The position numbers were made by a program, and so were the translations under genes. A stretch of DNA of 64,000 bases from NCBI RefSeq assembly GCF_900101625.1, contig NZ_FMYZ01000002.1, forward strand, positions 248,001 to 312,000. Reading direction: 5' to 3'. This DNA comes from Cupriavidus sp. YR651. GTDB taxonomy: Bacteria > Pseudomonadota > Gammaproteobacteria > Burkholderiales > Burkholderiaceae. Positions 1-7,799 of this stretch are shown in pieces. Every line of letters starts with the position of its first letter. Position 1 is the first letter of the stretch. The notes under the pieces are model-generated. The model was not told where the DNA came from. It saw nothing but the letters and a program-made list of their open reading frames with translations, and searched no databases.

Positions 1-96
1 GACCGGCTGGGCCAGGGTCATGCCGAGCGCGGCGGTTGCCGCCAGCAGGGCGGGCGCGATGCGGCGACAGGACAATGTCGTCAGGGATGAAGTCAT
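1..96 (-). CDS. lptA: LptA, lipopolysaccharide transport periplasmic protein (N-terminus only)
   Basis: Only the first 32 codons are inside the window; the gene runs off the left edge. The translation starts MTSSLTTLSCRRIAPALLAA and continues as an alanine-rich hydrophobic stretch ending near LAQP, a Sec signal peptide. LptA forms the periplasmic bridge that carries lipopolysaccharide from LptC to the outer-membrane LptDE. The identification rests on position directly downstream of lptC on the same strand, as in other Burkholderiaceae, plus the signal peptide; the mature domain cannot be seen. Confidence 0.75.
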   Translation of the reverse strand, partial: MTSSLTTLSCRRIAPALLAATAALGMTLAQPV

Positions 97-170
97 GTTT
101 GGCTAGCGGTGAGAAAGGGACGGCGATCAGGTCGGCACCTGACGGCGCTCTGGCATCGTCGCGGCGATGA

Positions 171-800
171 TTAGGGGGTCTTGGCCTGCCCTGACGGCGG
201 ATTCATGATGATCGTGCCGCGGACGTTGCCCAGCAATTGTACTTCGCGGGTGACGTTGTTGAAGATCAGGCCGTTGGCGGTCATCACCGACGGGCCGCGA
301 TGCAGTTCCACCGCCTTGTCGGTCTTGACGATATCGTCATTGACCAGCAACTGGAAATATTGAGAAGCGGCAGTCATGCGCGGGTCCTTGGACGGGTCCG
401 GGCCGGCCTGCCGCACGACGAATGCATTGCCGTACAGGTCGATGATGGAGCCCTCGGCATTCATCACCCCGCGGTCGGAGTTGGCGGTGACGGGCGGGCG
501 ATCGGGCTGGTAGGCGCGCATGGCCGGACGGGTCACGTCGTAGGTCTGGTCGTCCTCGAAATGGATCATCTTGATGCCCGTGAAGCGCAGCTTCGTGGTG
601 CCGTCTTCGGCCAGCTCCGTGGCGGAGAAGCGCTCCATCCAGTAGTCCGGCTCGTGCCGCTTGACGTTCTCGCGGGAGGTGTCTTCGCGCGGCGAATTGA
701 CCTGGACCAGCCAGAAGGTGCTGCCGGCGACGATTGCCATCAGCAGCAGCGGCAACAGCCGCATGATGAACCCGGTGAGCCTGGCGAAGAGGTCCTGCAT
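171..800 (-). CDS. lptC: LptC, LPS export system inner-membrane protein
   Basis: This 209-residue protein has one N-terminal membrane anchor (about residues 9-32, LTGFIMRLLPLLLMAIVAGS) followed by a periplasmic beta-jellyroll-type region, the LptC layout. LptC accepts LPS from LptB2FG and passes it to LptA. Motifs such as MTAASQYFQLLVNDDIVKTD and GNVRGTII fit the family. Its ATG lies 3 nt after the kdsD stop, and lptA follows about 75 nt downstream, so the three genes look co-transcribed. An AAGG about 11 nt upstream is a weak ribosome site, so translation may be coupled to kdsD. Confidence 0.92.
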   Translation of the reverse strand: MQDLFARLTGFIMRLLPLLLMAIVAGSTFWLVQVNSPREDTSRENVKRHEPDYWMERFSATELAEDGTTKLRFTGIKMIHFEDDQTYDVTRPAMRAYQPDRPPVTANSDRGVMNAEGSIIDLYGNAFVVRQAGPDPSKDPRMTAASQYFQLLVNDDIVKTDKAVELHRGPSVMTANGLIFNNVTREVQLLGNVRGTIIMNPPSGQAKTP

Positions 801-803
801 CGT

Positions 804-1787
804 TCAGATGACCTTGGCGCGCGTCAGGTCGTGGATATGCAGGGCGCCCACCAGGCGGCCGTCGCCGTCCACCACCAGCAACTGGTTGATGCGGTTGGCT
901 TCCATGACCTGCACGGCTTCCACCGCCAGTTGGTCCTGGTTGACCGTGTGCGGGTTGCGGTGCATGACGTCGCCAATCGGCACGGTCCGCCAGTCGCGCG
1001 GGGTTTCCAGCAGCCGGCGCAGGTCGCCGTCGGTGAACACGCCGATGGCATGGCCGTCCGGGTCGACCACGGCCGTCATGGCCATGCCCTTGCGGGTGAT
1101 TTCCATCAGCGCCTGGGCCAGCGGCGTGTTTTCGCGCACTTCCGGCACGCCGTTGCCGGTGCGCATGACGTCGCGCACGTGGGTCAGCAGCTTGCGGCCC
1201 AGCGCGCCGCCCGGGTGGGACCGGGCAAAGTCTTCTTCGCCAAAGCCGCGCGCATCGAGCACGGCCACGGCGAGAGCGTCGCCCAGCGCCAGTGCGGCGG
1301 TGGTGCTGGCGGTCGGCGCCAGGTTCAGCGGGCAGGCTTCCTGGGCCACGGCACCGTCCAGGTGCGCGTCGGCCAGCTTGGCCAGGTTCGACTCCGGATT
1401 GCCGGTCACCGAGATCAGGCCGGCACCGATGCGCTTGACGATGGGGATGATCGACAGCAATTCGGCGGTTTCGCCGGAATTGGAGAATGCGATCAGCACG
1501 TCGTCGCGCGTGATCATCCCCAGGTCGCCGTGGCTGGCCTCGGCCGGATGCACGAAAAACGACGGCGTGCCGGTGGAGGCCAGCGTGGCCGCCACCTTGC
1601 GGCCAATATGGCCCGACTTGCCGATGCCCGACACGACGACGCGCCCCGTGCAGGCCAGGATCATCTCCACGGCCTTGGTGAACGCGGGTGTCAGTCGGCC
1701 GGCCAGCGCGGAAACGGCCTCGGCTTCAATCTGGAGGGTATGGCGGGCGAGCCGGAGTGCTCGATCCGCATCGAAATTGGCTATCAT
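804..1787 (-). CDS. kdsD: KdsD, arabinose-5-phosphate isomerase
   Basis: The 327-residue protein interconverts D-ribulose-5-phosphate and D-arabinose-5-phosphate, the first committed step toward the LPS sugar Kdo. It has an N-terminal SIS sugar-isomerase domain (GIGKSGHIGRKVAATLASTG, then EASHGDLGMI and FSNSGET) and two C-terminal CBS domains. The ATG giving MIANFDADRAL is chosen; a longer reading needs a TTG at 1805. Downstream is lptC with a 3-nt gap, whereas relatives usually carry kdsC (Kdo-8-P phosphatase) here. The gene is divergent from the antiporter at 1936. Confidence 0.95.
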   Translation of the reverse strand: MIANFDADRALRLARHTLQIEAEAVSALAGRLTPAFTKAVEMILACTGRVVVSGIGKSGHIGRKVAATLASTGTPSFFVHPAEASHGDLGMITRDDVLIAFSNSGETAELLSIIPIVKRIGAGLISVTGNPESNLAKLADAHLDGAVAQEACPLNLAPTASTTAALALGDALAVAVLDARGFGEEDFARSHPGGALGRKLLTHVRDVMRTGNGVPEVRENTPLAQALMEITRKGMAMTAVVDPDGHAIGVFTDGDLRRLLETPRDWRTVPIGDVMHRNPHTVNQDQLAVEAVQVMEANRINQLLVVDGDGRLVGALHIHDLTRAKVI

Positions 1788-1935
1788 GGCGACGAAGTAT
1801 ACCAACGAATGCGATGGCGTCTGGCCCGGCTCCCCGCCCGAGGGGCCCCGACGACCGCCGCGCTTGCCGTTTCGCCGGCAGGGCGCAAATGCCGGGACGG
1901 CGCGCGTGCCCGGTCGATCACTCTAAGCCTGCCGA

Positions 1936-3915
1936 ATGCATTCTCCGCTGGAACTGACCCTGATGCTGCTGGCCGCCGCCGTGCTCGGCGTGGTGGCCTT
2001 CCGCATGCTGCAGCTGCCGCCCATGCTGGGCTACCTGGCGGTTGGCATCCTGATCGGTCCCCACGCCCTCGGCCTGGCCAGCGATTCGGGCCAGACCAAG
2101 TACCTGGCCGAATTCGGCGTCGTCTTCCTGATGTTCTCGATCGGGCTGGAGTTCAGCCTGAGCAAGCTGCGCGCCATGCGGCGGCTGGTGTTTGGGCTGG
2201 GCGGGTCCCAGGTCGTGCTGTCGATGCTGGTCGTGATCCCCGCCAGCTGGCTGTTCAACTGGCTCTTCCCGCTGTCCTGGCAGGCGTCGGTGGCGCTGGG
2301 CGGGGCGCTGGCCATGTCGTCGACGGCCATCGTGTCGAAGATGCTGTCCGAGCGGATGGAGCTGGAAAGCGAACACGGCCGCAACATCATCAGCGTGCTG
2401 CTGTTCCAGGATCTGGCCGTGGTGCCGCTGCTGATCGTCATCCCGGCGTTGTCGCGCGATCCCGCGGATCTGGCCGCGGCGCTCGGATTGGCCACGGTCA
2501 AGATCGTGGTGGCCCTGGGCGCGATCTTCTTCCTGGGCCAGCGGCTGATGAGCCGCTGGTTCCACGTGGTGGCGGCGCGCCGGTCGCAGGAGCTGTTCAT
2601 GCTCAACCTGCTGCTGGTGACACTGGGCATGGCCGCGCTGACCGAACGGCTGGGCCTGTCGATGGCACTGGGCGCGTTCATGGCCGGCATGCTGATCTCC
2701 GAGACGCCCTACCGCCACCAGGTGGAGGAGGACATCAAGCCGTTCCGCGACGTGCTGCTGGGGCTGTTCTTCGTCACCATCGGCATGTTGCTGAATATCC
2801 GCGTGGTGCTGGACCACATCTGGCTGGTGCTGGGCCTGCTGGCGGTGCCGATCCTGTTCAAGCTGGTGCTGATCACGGGGCTGGCGCGGTTGTTCGGCTC
2901 GCGCCAGGGGGTGGCCATCCGCACGGGCCTGGGGCTGGCGCAGGCCGGCGAATTCGGCTTCGTGCTGCTGAACCAGATCGATGGCATGGGTCTGGTGGAC
3001 CCGGTGCTGATCCAGGTGATCCTGGCCTCGATGCTGTTGTCGATGCTGGCGGCGCCGTTCCTGATCCAGTACAGCGATGCCATCGTGCTGCGCTTTGCCG
3101 CCAACGAATGGCTGATGCAGTCGCTGAACATGACGCGGATCGCCGCGCAGAGCCTGCAGACGGAAAAGCACGCCATCATTTGCGGCTTTGGCCGCAGCGG
3201 GCAGAACCTGGCGCATATGCTGGAGCGCGAGGGCATCACCTACGTGGCGCTGGATCTTGATCCGGACCGCGTGCGGGAGGCCGCCGCCGCAGGCGACACC
3301 GTCGTGTACGGCGATGCGGGCCGGCGCGAGGCGCTGATCGCCGCCGGTATCCATCGCGCGGCGGCGGTGGTGGTGACGTACGCCAATACGCCGTCCGCGC
3401 TCAAGGTGCTGCGCCACGTGCAGGAGCTGGCGCCGGCGCTGCCGGTGATCGTCCGCACGGTGGACGATTCGGAGCTCGACACCCTCCAGAAGGCTGGCGC
3501 CACCGAGGTGGTGCCGGAAATCATCGAAGGCAGCCTGATGCTGGCCTCTCACGCGCTGGTGCTGCTGGGCGTGCCGATGCGACGCGTGGTGCGTGGCGTG
3601 CAGCAGGCGCGCGACGCGCGCTACAGCCTGCTGCGCGGCTACTTCCACGGGCGCGATGATGAAGAAGACATGGTCGAGCGCGACACGGTGCGGCTGCATT
3701 CGGTGTCGCTGGGGCCGGAACACACGGCGGTGGGGCGCCGGCTGGGCGCGCTGGGGCTGGACCGGATCGGCGTGGAGGTGACGGCGGTACGCCGGCGCGG
3801 CATCCGGGCCTTCGATCCCCAGCCGGAAACGGTGCTGGAACCGGGCGACATCATCGTGCTGCGCGGCACACCGGAGGCACTGGAATCCGCCGAGGAACGG
3901 CTGATCCGGGATTAG
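1936..3915 (+). CDS. CPA2-family monovalent cation:proton antiporter with RCK domains (KefB/YbaL type)
   Basis: This 659-residue inner-membrane protein has about 12-13 hydrophobic segments in residues 1-400 (Na+/H+ exchanger fold, with GVVFLMFSIGLEFS and ALAMSSTAIV), then an RCK_N/TrkA-N Rossmann domain from about residue 411 (HAIICGFGRSGQN, nucleotide-binding glycines at 417-422) and a C-terminal TrkA_C domain ending near 655. Relatives exchange K+ or Na+ for protons and may be gated by nucleotide or glutathione adducts. Whether this copy is glutathione-gated cannot be told. Its stop overlaps the convergent ribbon-helix-helix gene by 4 nt. Confidence 0.9.
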   Translation: MHSPLELTLMLLAAAVLGVVAFRMLQLPPMLGYLAVGILIGPHALGLASDSGQTKYLAEFGVVFLMFSIGLEFSLSKLRAMRRLVFGLGGSQVVLSMLVVIPASWLFNWLFPLSWQASVALGGALAMSSTAIVSKMLSERMELESEHGRNIISVLLFQDLAVVPLLIVIPALSRDPADLAAALGLATVKIVVALGAIFFLGQRLMSRWFHVVAARRSQELFMLNLLLVTLGMAALTERLGLSMALGAFMAGMLISETPYRHQVEEDIKPFRDVLLGLFFVTIGMLLNIRVVLDHIWLVLGLLAVPILFKLVLITGLARLFGSRQGVAIRTGLGLAQAGEFGFVLLNQIDGMGLVDPVLIQVILASMLLSMLAAPFLIQYSDAIVLRFAANEWLMQSLNMTRIAAQSLQTEKHAIICGFGRSGQNLAHMLEREGITYVALDLDPDRVREAAAAGDTVVYGDAGRREALIAAGIHRAAAVVVTYANTPSALKVLRHVQELAPALPVIVRTVDDSELDTLQKAGATEVVPEIIEGSLMLASHALVLLGVPMRRVVRGVQQARDARYSLLRGYFHGRDDEEDMVERDTVRLHSVSLGPEHTAVGRRLGALGLDRIGVEVTAVRRRGIRAFDPQPETVLEPGDIIVLRGTPEALESAEERLIRD

Positions 3916-4337
3916 CGCGCGGCTGCGGCGTCCGCCTTGCGTGGTGATGCGGTGGTGCGGCGGCTGCCAGCGTCGGCCTCCACCCACGACGGCGGCAGAC
4001 TGTCCAGCACGGCGCACGCGTCCAGCGAGCGGAGCGGCACGGACGTATCGGCAGGAATCCGGCCCTCGCCCTGCAGCAGCAGGTAGCGCAGACAGCACAC
4101 GCGCAGGAACGACGAGAAATTGGCTGACAGCGACGCCTCGCCGCGGTGCTCGGCCAGTTCGTCATGCAGCCGGGTCAGCAGCTGGTTGACGCTCATCGCG
4201 TCGCGCTGGGCCAGCTCTTCCAGGACTTCCCAGAACAGGCTTTCCAGGCGGATGCTGGTCGCCACGCCGTGCAGGCGCAGCGACCTCGACTGGGTCTGGT
4301 ACGAATCCGGATTGGCCCGGATGAAGATCTCACACAT
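3912..4337 (-). CDS. Ribbon-helix-helix domain protein (RHH_4-like)
   Basis: The 141-residue protein contains a stretch (about residues 18-62: RSLRLHGVATSIRLESLFWE and onward to NQLLTRLHDELAE) that looks like the ribbon-helix-helix DNA-binding fold used by small dimeric repressors. A second helical region follows (FSSFLRVCCLRYLLLQ), then a basic, low-complexity tail. The gene lies 38 nt downstream of the DJ-1/PfpI gene on the same strand, so the two may be co-transcribed. Its target is unknown. No toxin partner is present, so it is not an obvious antitoxin. Confidence 0.7.
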   Translation of the reverse strand: MCEIFIRANPDSYQTQSRSLRLHGVATSIRLESLFWEVLEELAQRDAMSVNQLLTRLHDELAEHRGEASLSANFSSFLRVCCLRYLLLQGEGRIPADTSVPLRSLDACAVLDSLPPSWVEADAGSRRTTASPRKADAAAAR

Positions 4338-4375
4338 GCGAAGCCCCCGTGCGGCGGTGCCGCGTTCGGAAGTCT

Positions 4376-4954
4376 CTACTGTACGATCCGCGTCCCGAGC
4401 ACGGCAAGGAACTGTGCCAGCCAGGCCGGATGGGCGGGCCAGGCCGGTGCCGTGACGAGGTTGCCGTCGGTGTGTGCCTGGTCGACCGGGATATCGGCGT
4501 ACTTGCCGCCCGCCAGCCGGACTTCCGGCGCGCAGGCGGGGTAGGCGGAGCAGGTGCGGCCTTCCAGGACCTCGGCCGCGGCCAGCAATTGTGCGCCATG
4601 GCAGACGGCGGCAATCGGCTTGTTGGCGGTGGCGAAGTGCCGGACGATCTCGACGACGCGCGCGTTCAGCCGCAGGTATTCGGGCGCACGGCCGCCGGGG
4701 ATGACGAGTGCGTCATACGCTGCGGGATCGACGTCCGCGAAGGTGGCGTTGAGCGTGAAGTTGTGGCCGCGCTTTTCGGTATAGGTCTGGTCGCCTTCGA
4801 AGTCGTGGATGGCCGTGGCACAGGCATCGCCTGCCTTCTTGTCAGGGCAGACCGCATGGACGGTGTGGCCCACCATCTGCAGTGCCTGGAATGGCACCAT
4901 GGTCTCGTAGTCCTCCGCAAAGTCGCCTACCAGCATCAGAATCTTCTTTGCCAT
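4376..4954 (-). CDS. DJ-1/PfpI family protein
   Basis: This 192-residue protein has the class I glutamine-amidotransferase-like fold of the DJ-1/PfpI superfamily. The nucleophile elbow is visible as [12 protein letters not shown], with Cys118-His119, and Glu14 (GDFAEDYE) sits where the family's conserved acidic partner is found. Members include cysteine proteases, glyoxalase III/deglycases and stress chaperones; the exact activity here is not predictable. No signal peptide is seen, so it is cytoplasmic. The upstream ribosome site contains AGGAGA. It is divergent from apt. Confidence 0.85.
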   Translation of the reverse strand: MAKKILMLVGDFAEDYETMVPFQALQMVGHTVHAVCPDKKAGDACATAIHDFEGDQTYTEKRGHNFTLNATFADVDPAAYDALVIPGGRAPEYLRLNARVVEIVRHFATANKPIAAVCHGAQLLAAAEVLEGRTCSAYPACAPEVRLAGGKYADIPVDQAHTDGNLVTAPAWPAHPAWLAQFLAVLGTRIVQ

Positions 4955-5200
4955 CGCTGTCTCCTGTATGGTTACGGGTGTCCGGGGCCCGTTGGGCCGG
5001 CCGGATCATTGTGCGGCGGCCTGACGCGGCACGGGTGGTAGCCCGTTACCGCAGGCGATTCGCAAAGCCGATGCGCGCAGCCGCTGCCGCACGGCACACA
5101 AGCCGCGCGGTTGTGACCCATAATGCGGGCCGGCGCGCGTCCCGGCGCTGGCTCTTGCCGTGCGTCCGCCGGCGCGATTACTTATTCCACGTATTTCCCC

Positions 5201-5773
5201 ATGGCAGATTCCATCATCCAGTCCCCCGATCTTGGCGACGTCACCGGTTACCTGCGCGATCGCATCCGCACCGTGCCGGACTGGCCCCAGGCGGGCGTGA
5301 TGTTCCGCGACATCACGCCGCTGCTGCAGAGCCCCAAGACGCTGCGCGTGCTGATCGACGTTTTTGTGCACCGCTACATGGATCAGCGGCTGGACCTCGT
5401 GGCCGGCATCGATGCGCGCGGCTTCATCCTCGGATCGATCATCGCGTACGAGCTGAACCTGGGCTTCGTGCCGATCCGCAAGAAGGGAAAGCTGCCGTTC
5501 CAGACCGTGGCCGAGGAATACGAGCTCGAGTACGGCAGCGCCACGGTGGAAATCCACGCCGACGCCTGCAAGCCTGGCGACCGCGTGCTGCTGATCGATG
5601 ACCTGATTGCCACCGGCGGCACCATGATGGCCGGCCGCAAGCTGCTGGAGCGCCTGGGCGCAACGGTGGTGGAGGGCGCCGCGATCGTCGATCTTCCTGA
5701 GCTTGGTGGCTCCAAGCTGCTGCAACGGAGCGGCCTGCCGCTGTTCACGGTTTGCAATTTCGAAGGCCACTAA
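5201..5773 (+). CDS. apt: Adenine phosphoribosyltransferase
   Basis: Apt converts adenine plus PRPP to AMP in purine salvage. The start [20 protein letters not shown] gives 190 residues, near the family length; an upstream in-frame extension is not family-like. The PRPP-binding motif [13 protein letters not shown] lies at residues 129-141, and the adenine-specific flexible region with [13 protein letters not shown] is intact. A CATAAT element at 5119-5124 is a possible -10 box but no good -35 accompanies it. The gene appears monocistronic. Confidence 0.96.
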   Translation: MADSIIQSPDLGDVTGYLRDRIRTVPDWPQAGVMFRDITPLLQSPKTLRVLIDVFVHRYMDQRLDLVAGIDARGFILGSIIAYELNLGFVPIRKKGKLPFQTVAEEYELEYGSATVEIHADACKPGDRVLLIDDLIATGGTMMAGRKLLERLGATVVEGAAIVDLPELGGSKLLQRSGLPLFTVCNFEGH

Positions 5774-5904
5774 GAGGTCCTCCAAGGCCTTCTGCCTCGC
5801 GCGCATTCGCGCGCTTTCCCTACAGCTTCCGCCCGCCGATGCCGATGAATCCAACACGCGGCGCGGCGGCTGTTGCCTGCACGCGCCAGCGTCGGGGCCG
5901 TCCG

Positions 5905-5933
5905 TTGCCCCACAGGGGGTGGGGGCGCATAAT
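5905..5933 (+). promoter_or_regulatory. Candidate sigma-70 promoter for the Na/Pi cotransporter gene
   Basis: TTGCCC at 5905-5910 and CATAAT at 5928-5933 are separated by exactly 17 nt, about 80 nt before the ATG at 6012. The spacing is ideal and both boxes match consensus at four or five positions. No start-site data exist, so this is a sequence-based call. Confidence 0.5.
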
Positions 5934-6011
5934 GCCTCATTGACAACAACACGATGACCGGGCGGCGCCTCCGTTGTTCCATGTCGGCACCGGTCACAAC
6001 AAGGACGCACG

Positions 6012-7700
6012 ATGGGCGTACTCCTTCATCTGCTTTCCGGCGTGGCGCTCCTGGTCTGGGGTACCAACATCGTCAAGGTCGGCATCCTGCGCGTGTACGG
6101 CGCCAATCTCCGGCACGTGCTTTCTGTCAGCGTTTCCAATCGCTTCACCGCCTTTGTCGCCGGACTGGGCGTGACCGGCCTCGTCCAGAGCAGCAATGCC
6201 ACGGCCGTGATCGTCAGCTCGTTCGTGGGCCAGGGCCTGATCGCGGTGGCACCCGCGCTCGCCATCATGCTGGGCGCCAACGTGGGCACCGCGGTGATGG
6301 TGCAGGTGTTCTCGCTGGATTTGTCCTGGCTGTCGCCGTTGCTGATCTTCGTCGGCGTGATCTTCCATCTGTCGTGGAAGGGCAGCAAGGCGGGCCACGT
6401 GGGCCGCGTACTGATCGGGCTGGGCCTGATCACGCTGGCGCTGGAGCTGATCTCGATCGCCACGCGCCCCGTGGTGCAGGCCGCCGGCGTGAAGGTGCTG
6501 TTCAGCACGCTGACCGGCGATGCCGCGCTCGACATGCTGATCGGCGCATTCCTGACCATCCTTTGCTATTCGAGCCTGGCCGTGGTGCTGTTCTGCGGCG
6601 CGCTGGCGTCCGCGGGCGTGGTGTCGATCCACGTGGCGATGGCGCTGGTGCTTGGCGCCAACCTGGGCTCGGGCATCTCGGCGCTCCTGACCACGTCCGG
6701 CAACAACCAGCCGGGCAAGCGCGTGACGATGGGCAACCTGCTGTCGCGGCTGCTGGGTTGCGTGATCGCGCTGCCGCTGCTGACGCGGGCGGAGGAGCTG
6801 CTGGCGATGGCCGATGCGGACCCGCAGCGCCTGATCGTCAATTTCCACCTGTTGTTCAACGTGGCGCTGGCCATCCTGCTGCTGGGCGCCACCGGGCCGA
6901 TGGCGCGTGTCTGCGAGGCGATCCTGCCGGGCCGCAACACCGGCGATAGCCAGGTGACGCCGCGCCACCTGGACCCCGCCGCGCTGCCCACGCCCACGCT
7001 GGCGCTAGCCAATGCCGCACGCGAGGTGCTGCGCATCGGCGACCGCGTCGAGCAGATGCTGGACAACATGCTGCGTGTGCTGCGCACCAACGACGTCAAG
7101 CTGGCCAATGCGACGTGCCGGATCGACAACGAGGTGGACGATCTCTACACCGCCATCAAGCTGTACCTGACGCGCATCAGCACCGAGGCCCTGGACGAGC
7201 GCGACGGCCAGCGCTGGACCGAGATCATCTCGCTGACGATCAACCTGGAGCATGCGGGCGACCTGATCGAGCGGATCGTGCTGGATGCCAAGGAAAAGAA
7301 GATTGCCCACAACCTGGCCTTCTCGGAGGCAGGCATGCAGGAGATCGCCGAGATGCACGGGCGGCTGGTGGCCAACCTGCGGCTGGGCTTGTCGGTGTTC
7401 CTGACCGGCGACCTCCGCAGCGCGCAGCAGCTGATGGCGGAAAAGGCCAACTTCCGCGACCTGGAGCGCAAGTACGCGCGCACCCATCTGCAGCGCGTGG
7501 CGATCCAGACGACGGAGAGCATCGAGACCAGTTCGCTGCACCTGGACGTGATCAGTGAACTCAAGCGGTTGAATTCGCTGTTCTGCGCCACGGCGTATCC
7601 GGTGCTGGAGCAGGCCGGGATGATGAACCGCAGCCGGATGAAGGAAGACGAGCCGCCAAAGGTGGCCGACGTGCCGGAGGCGCAGGCACAGGCACGCTGA
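6012..7700 (+). CDS. Na/Pi-cotransporter family protein with C-terminal PhoU-like domain
   Basis: The 562-residue protein starts with the NptA/YjbB-type transporter domain: two inverted repeats of hydrophobic helices (residues 1-310), with the signature GLVQSSNATAVIVSS near residue 56 and a paired LGANVGT/LGANLGSG. The second repeat has CYSS where the QSS motif would be. Residues about 335-540 are helical and PhoU-like, as in YjbB relatives. Known members move phosphate with sodium, mainly as exporters in bacteria. The gene is convergent with uvrA and followed by a clear terminator. Confidence 0.9.
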   Translation: MGVLLHLLSGVALLVWGTNIVKVGILRVYGANLRHVLSVSVSNRFTAFVAGLGVTGLVQSSNATAVIVSSFVGQGLIAVAPALAIMLGANVGTAVMVQVFSLDLSWLSPLLIFVGVIFHLSWKGSKAGHVGRVLIGLGLITLALELISIATRPVVQAAGVKVLFSTLTGDAALDMLIGAFLTILCYSSLAVVLFCGALASAGVVSIHVAMALVLGANLGSGISALLTTSGNNQPGKRVTMGNLLSRLLGCVIALPLLTRAEELLAMADADPQRLIVNFHLLFNVALAILLLGATGPMARVCEAILPGRNTGDSQVTPRHLDPAALPTPTLALANAAREVLRIGDRVEQMLDNMLRVLRTNDVKLANATCRIDNEVDDLYTAIKLYLTRISTEALDERDGQRWTEIISLTINLEHAGDLIERIVLDAKEKKIAHNLAFSEAGMQEIAEMHGRLVANLRLGLSVFLTGDLRSAQQLMAEKANFRDLERKYARTHLQRVAIQTTESIETSSLHLDVISELKRLNSLFCATAYPVLEQAGMMNRSRMKEDEPPKVADVPEAQAQAR

Positions 7701-7760
7701 GGGGCTTTCTCTCCCGCGCTGCCGCTTGCCGTACACGTAGTACGGCAAGCGCGTGCGGCA

Positions 7761-7788
7761 AATCCGGCAACGACGCCGGATTCTTTTT
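7761..7788 (+). terminator. Rho-independent terminator after the Na/Pi cotransporter
   Basis: AATCCGGC (7761-7768) pairs perfectly with GCCGGATT (7775-7782) around a 6-nt loop and is followed by CTTTTTG. It sits between the convergent transporter and uvrA stops. A second hairpin just upstream (CGCTTGCCGTAC / GTACGGCAAGCG, about 7724-7752) adds structure but has no T run. Confidence 0.85.
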
Positions 7789-7799
7789 GATCGTGTCGG

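Noticed and set aside
237..3260. Open frame of about 1000 codons antisense to lptC/kdsD and into the antiporter gene
   Set aside because: It covers three well-recognised genes in the wrong frame; the protein is His/Arg/Gly-rich without domains, as expected from GC-rich third positions.
1918..4098. Long minus-strand frame opposite the CPA2 antiporter
   Set aside because: Its Gln/His-rich composition is a mirror of Leu/Val codons on the real gene; no domain or ribosome site.
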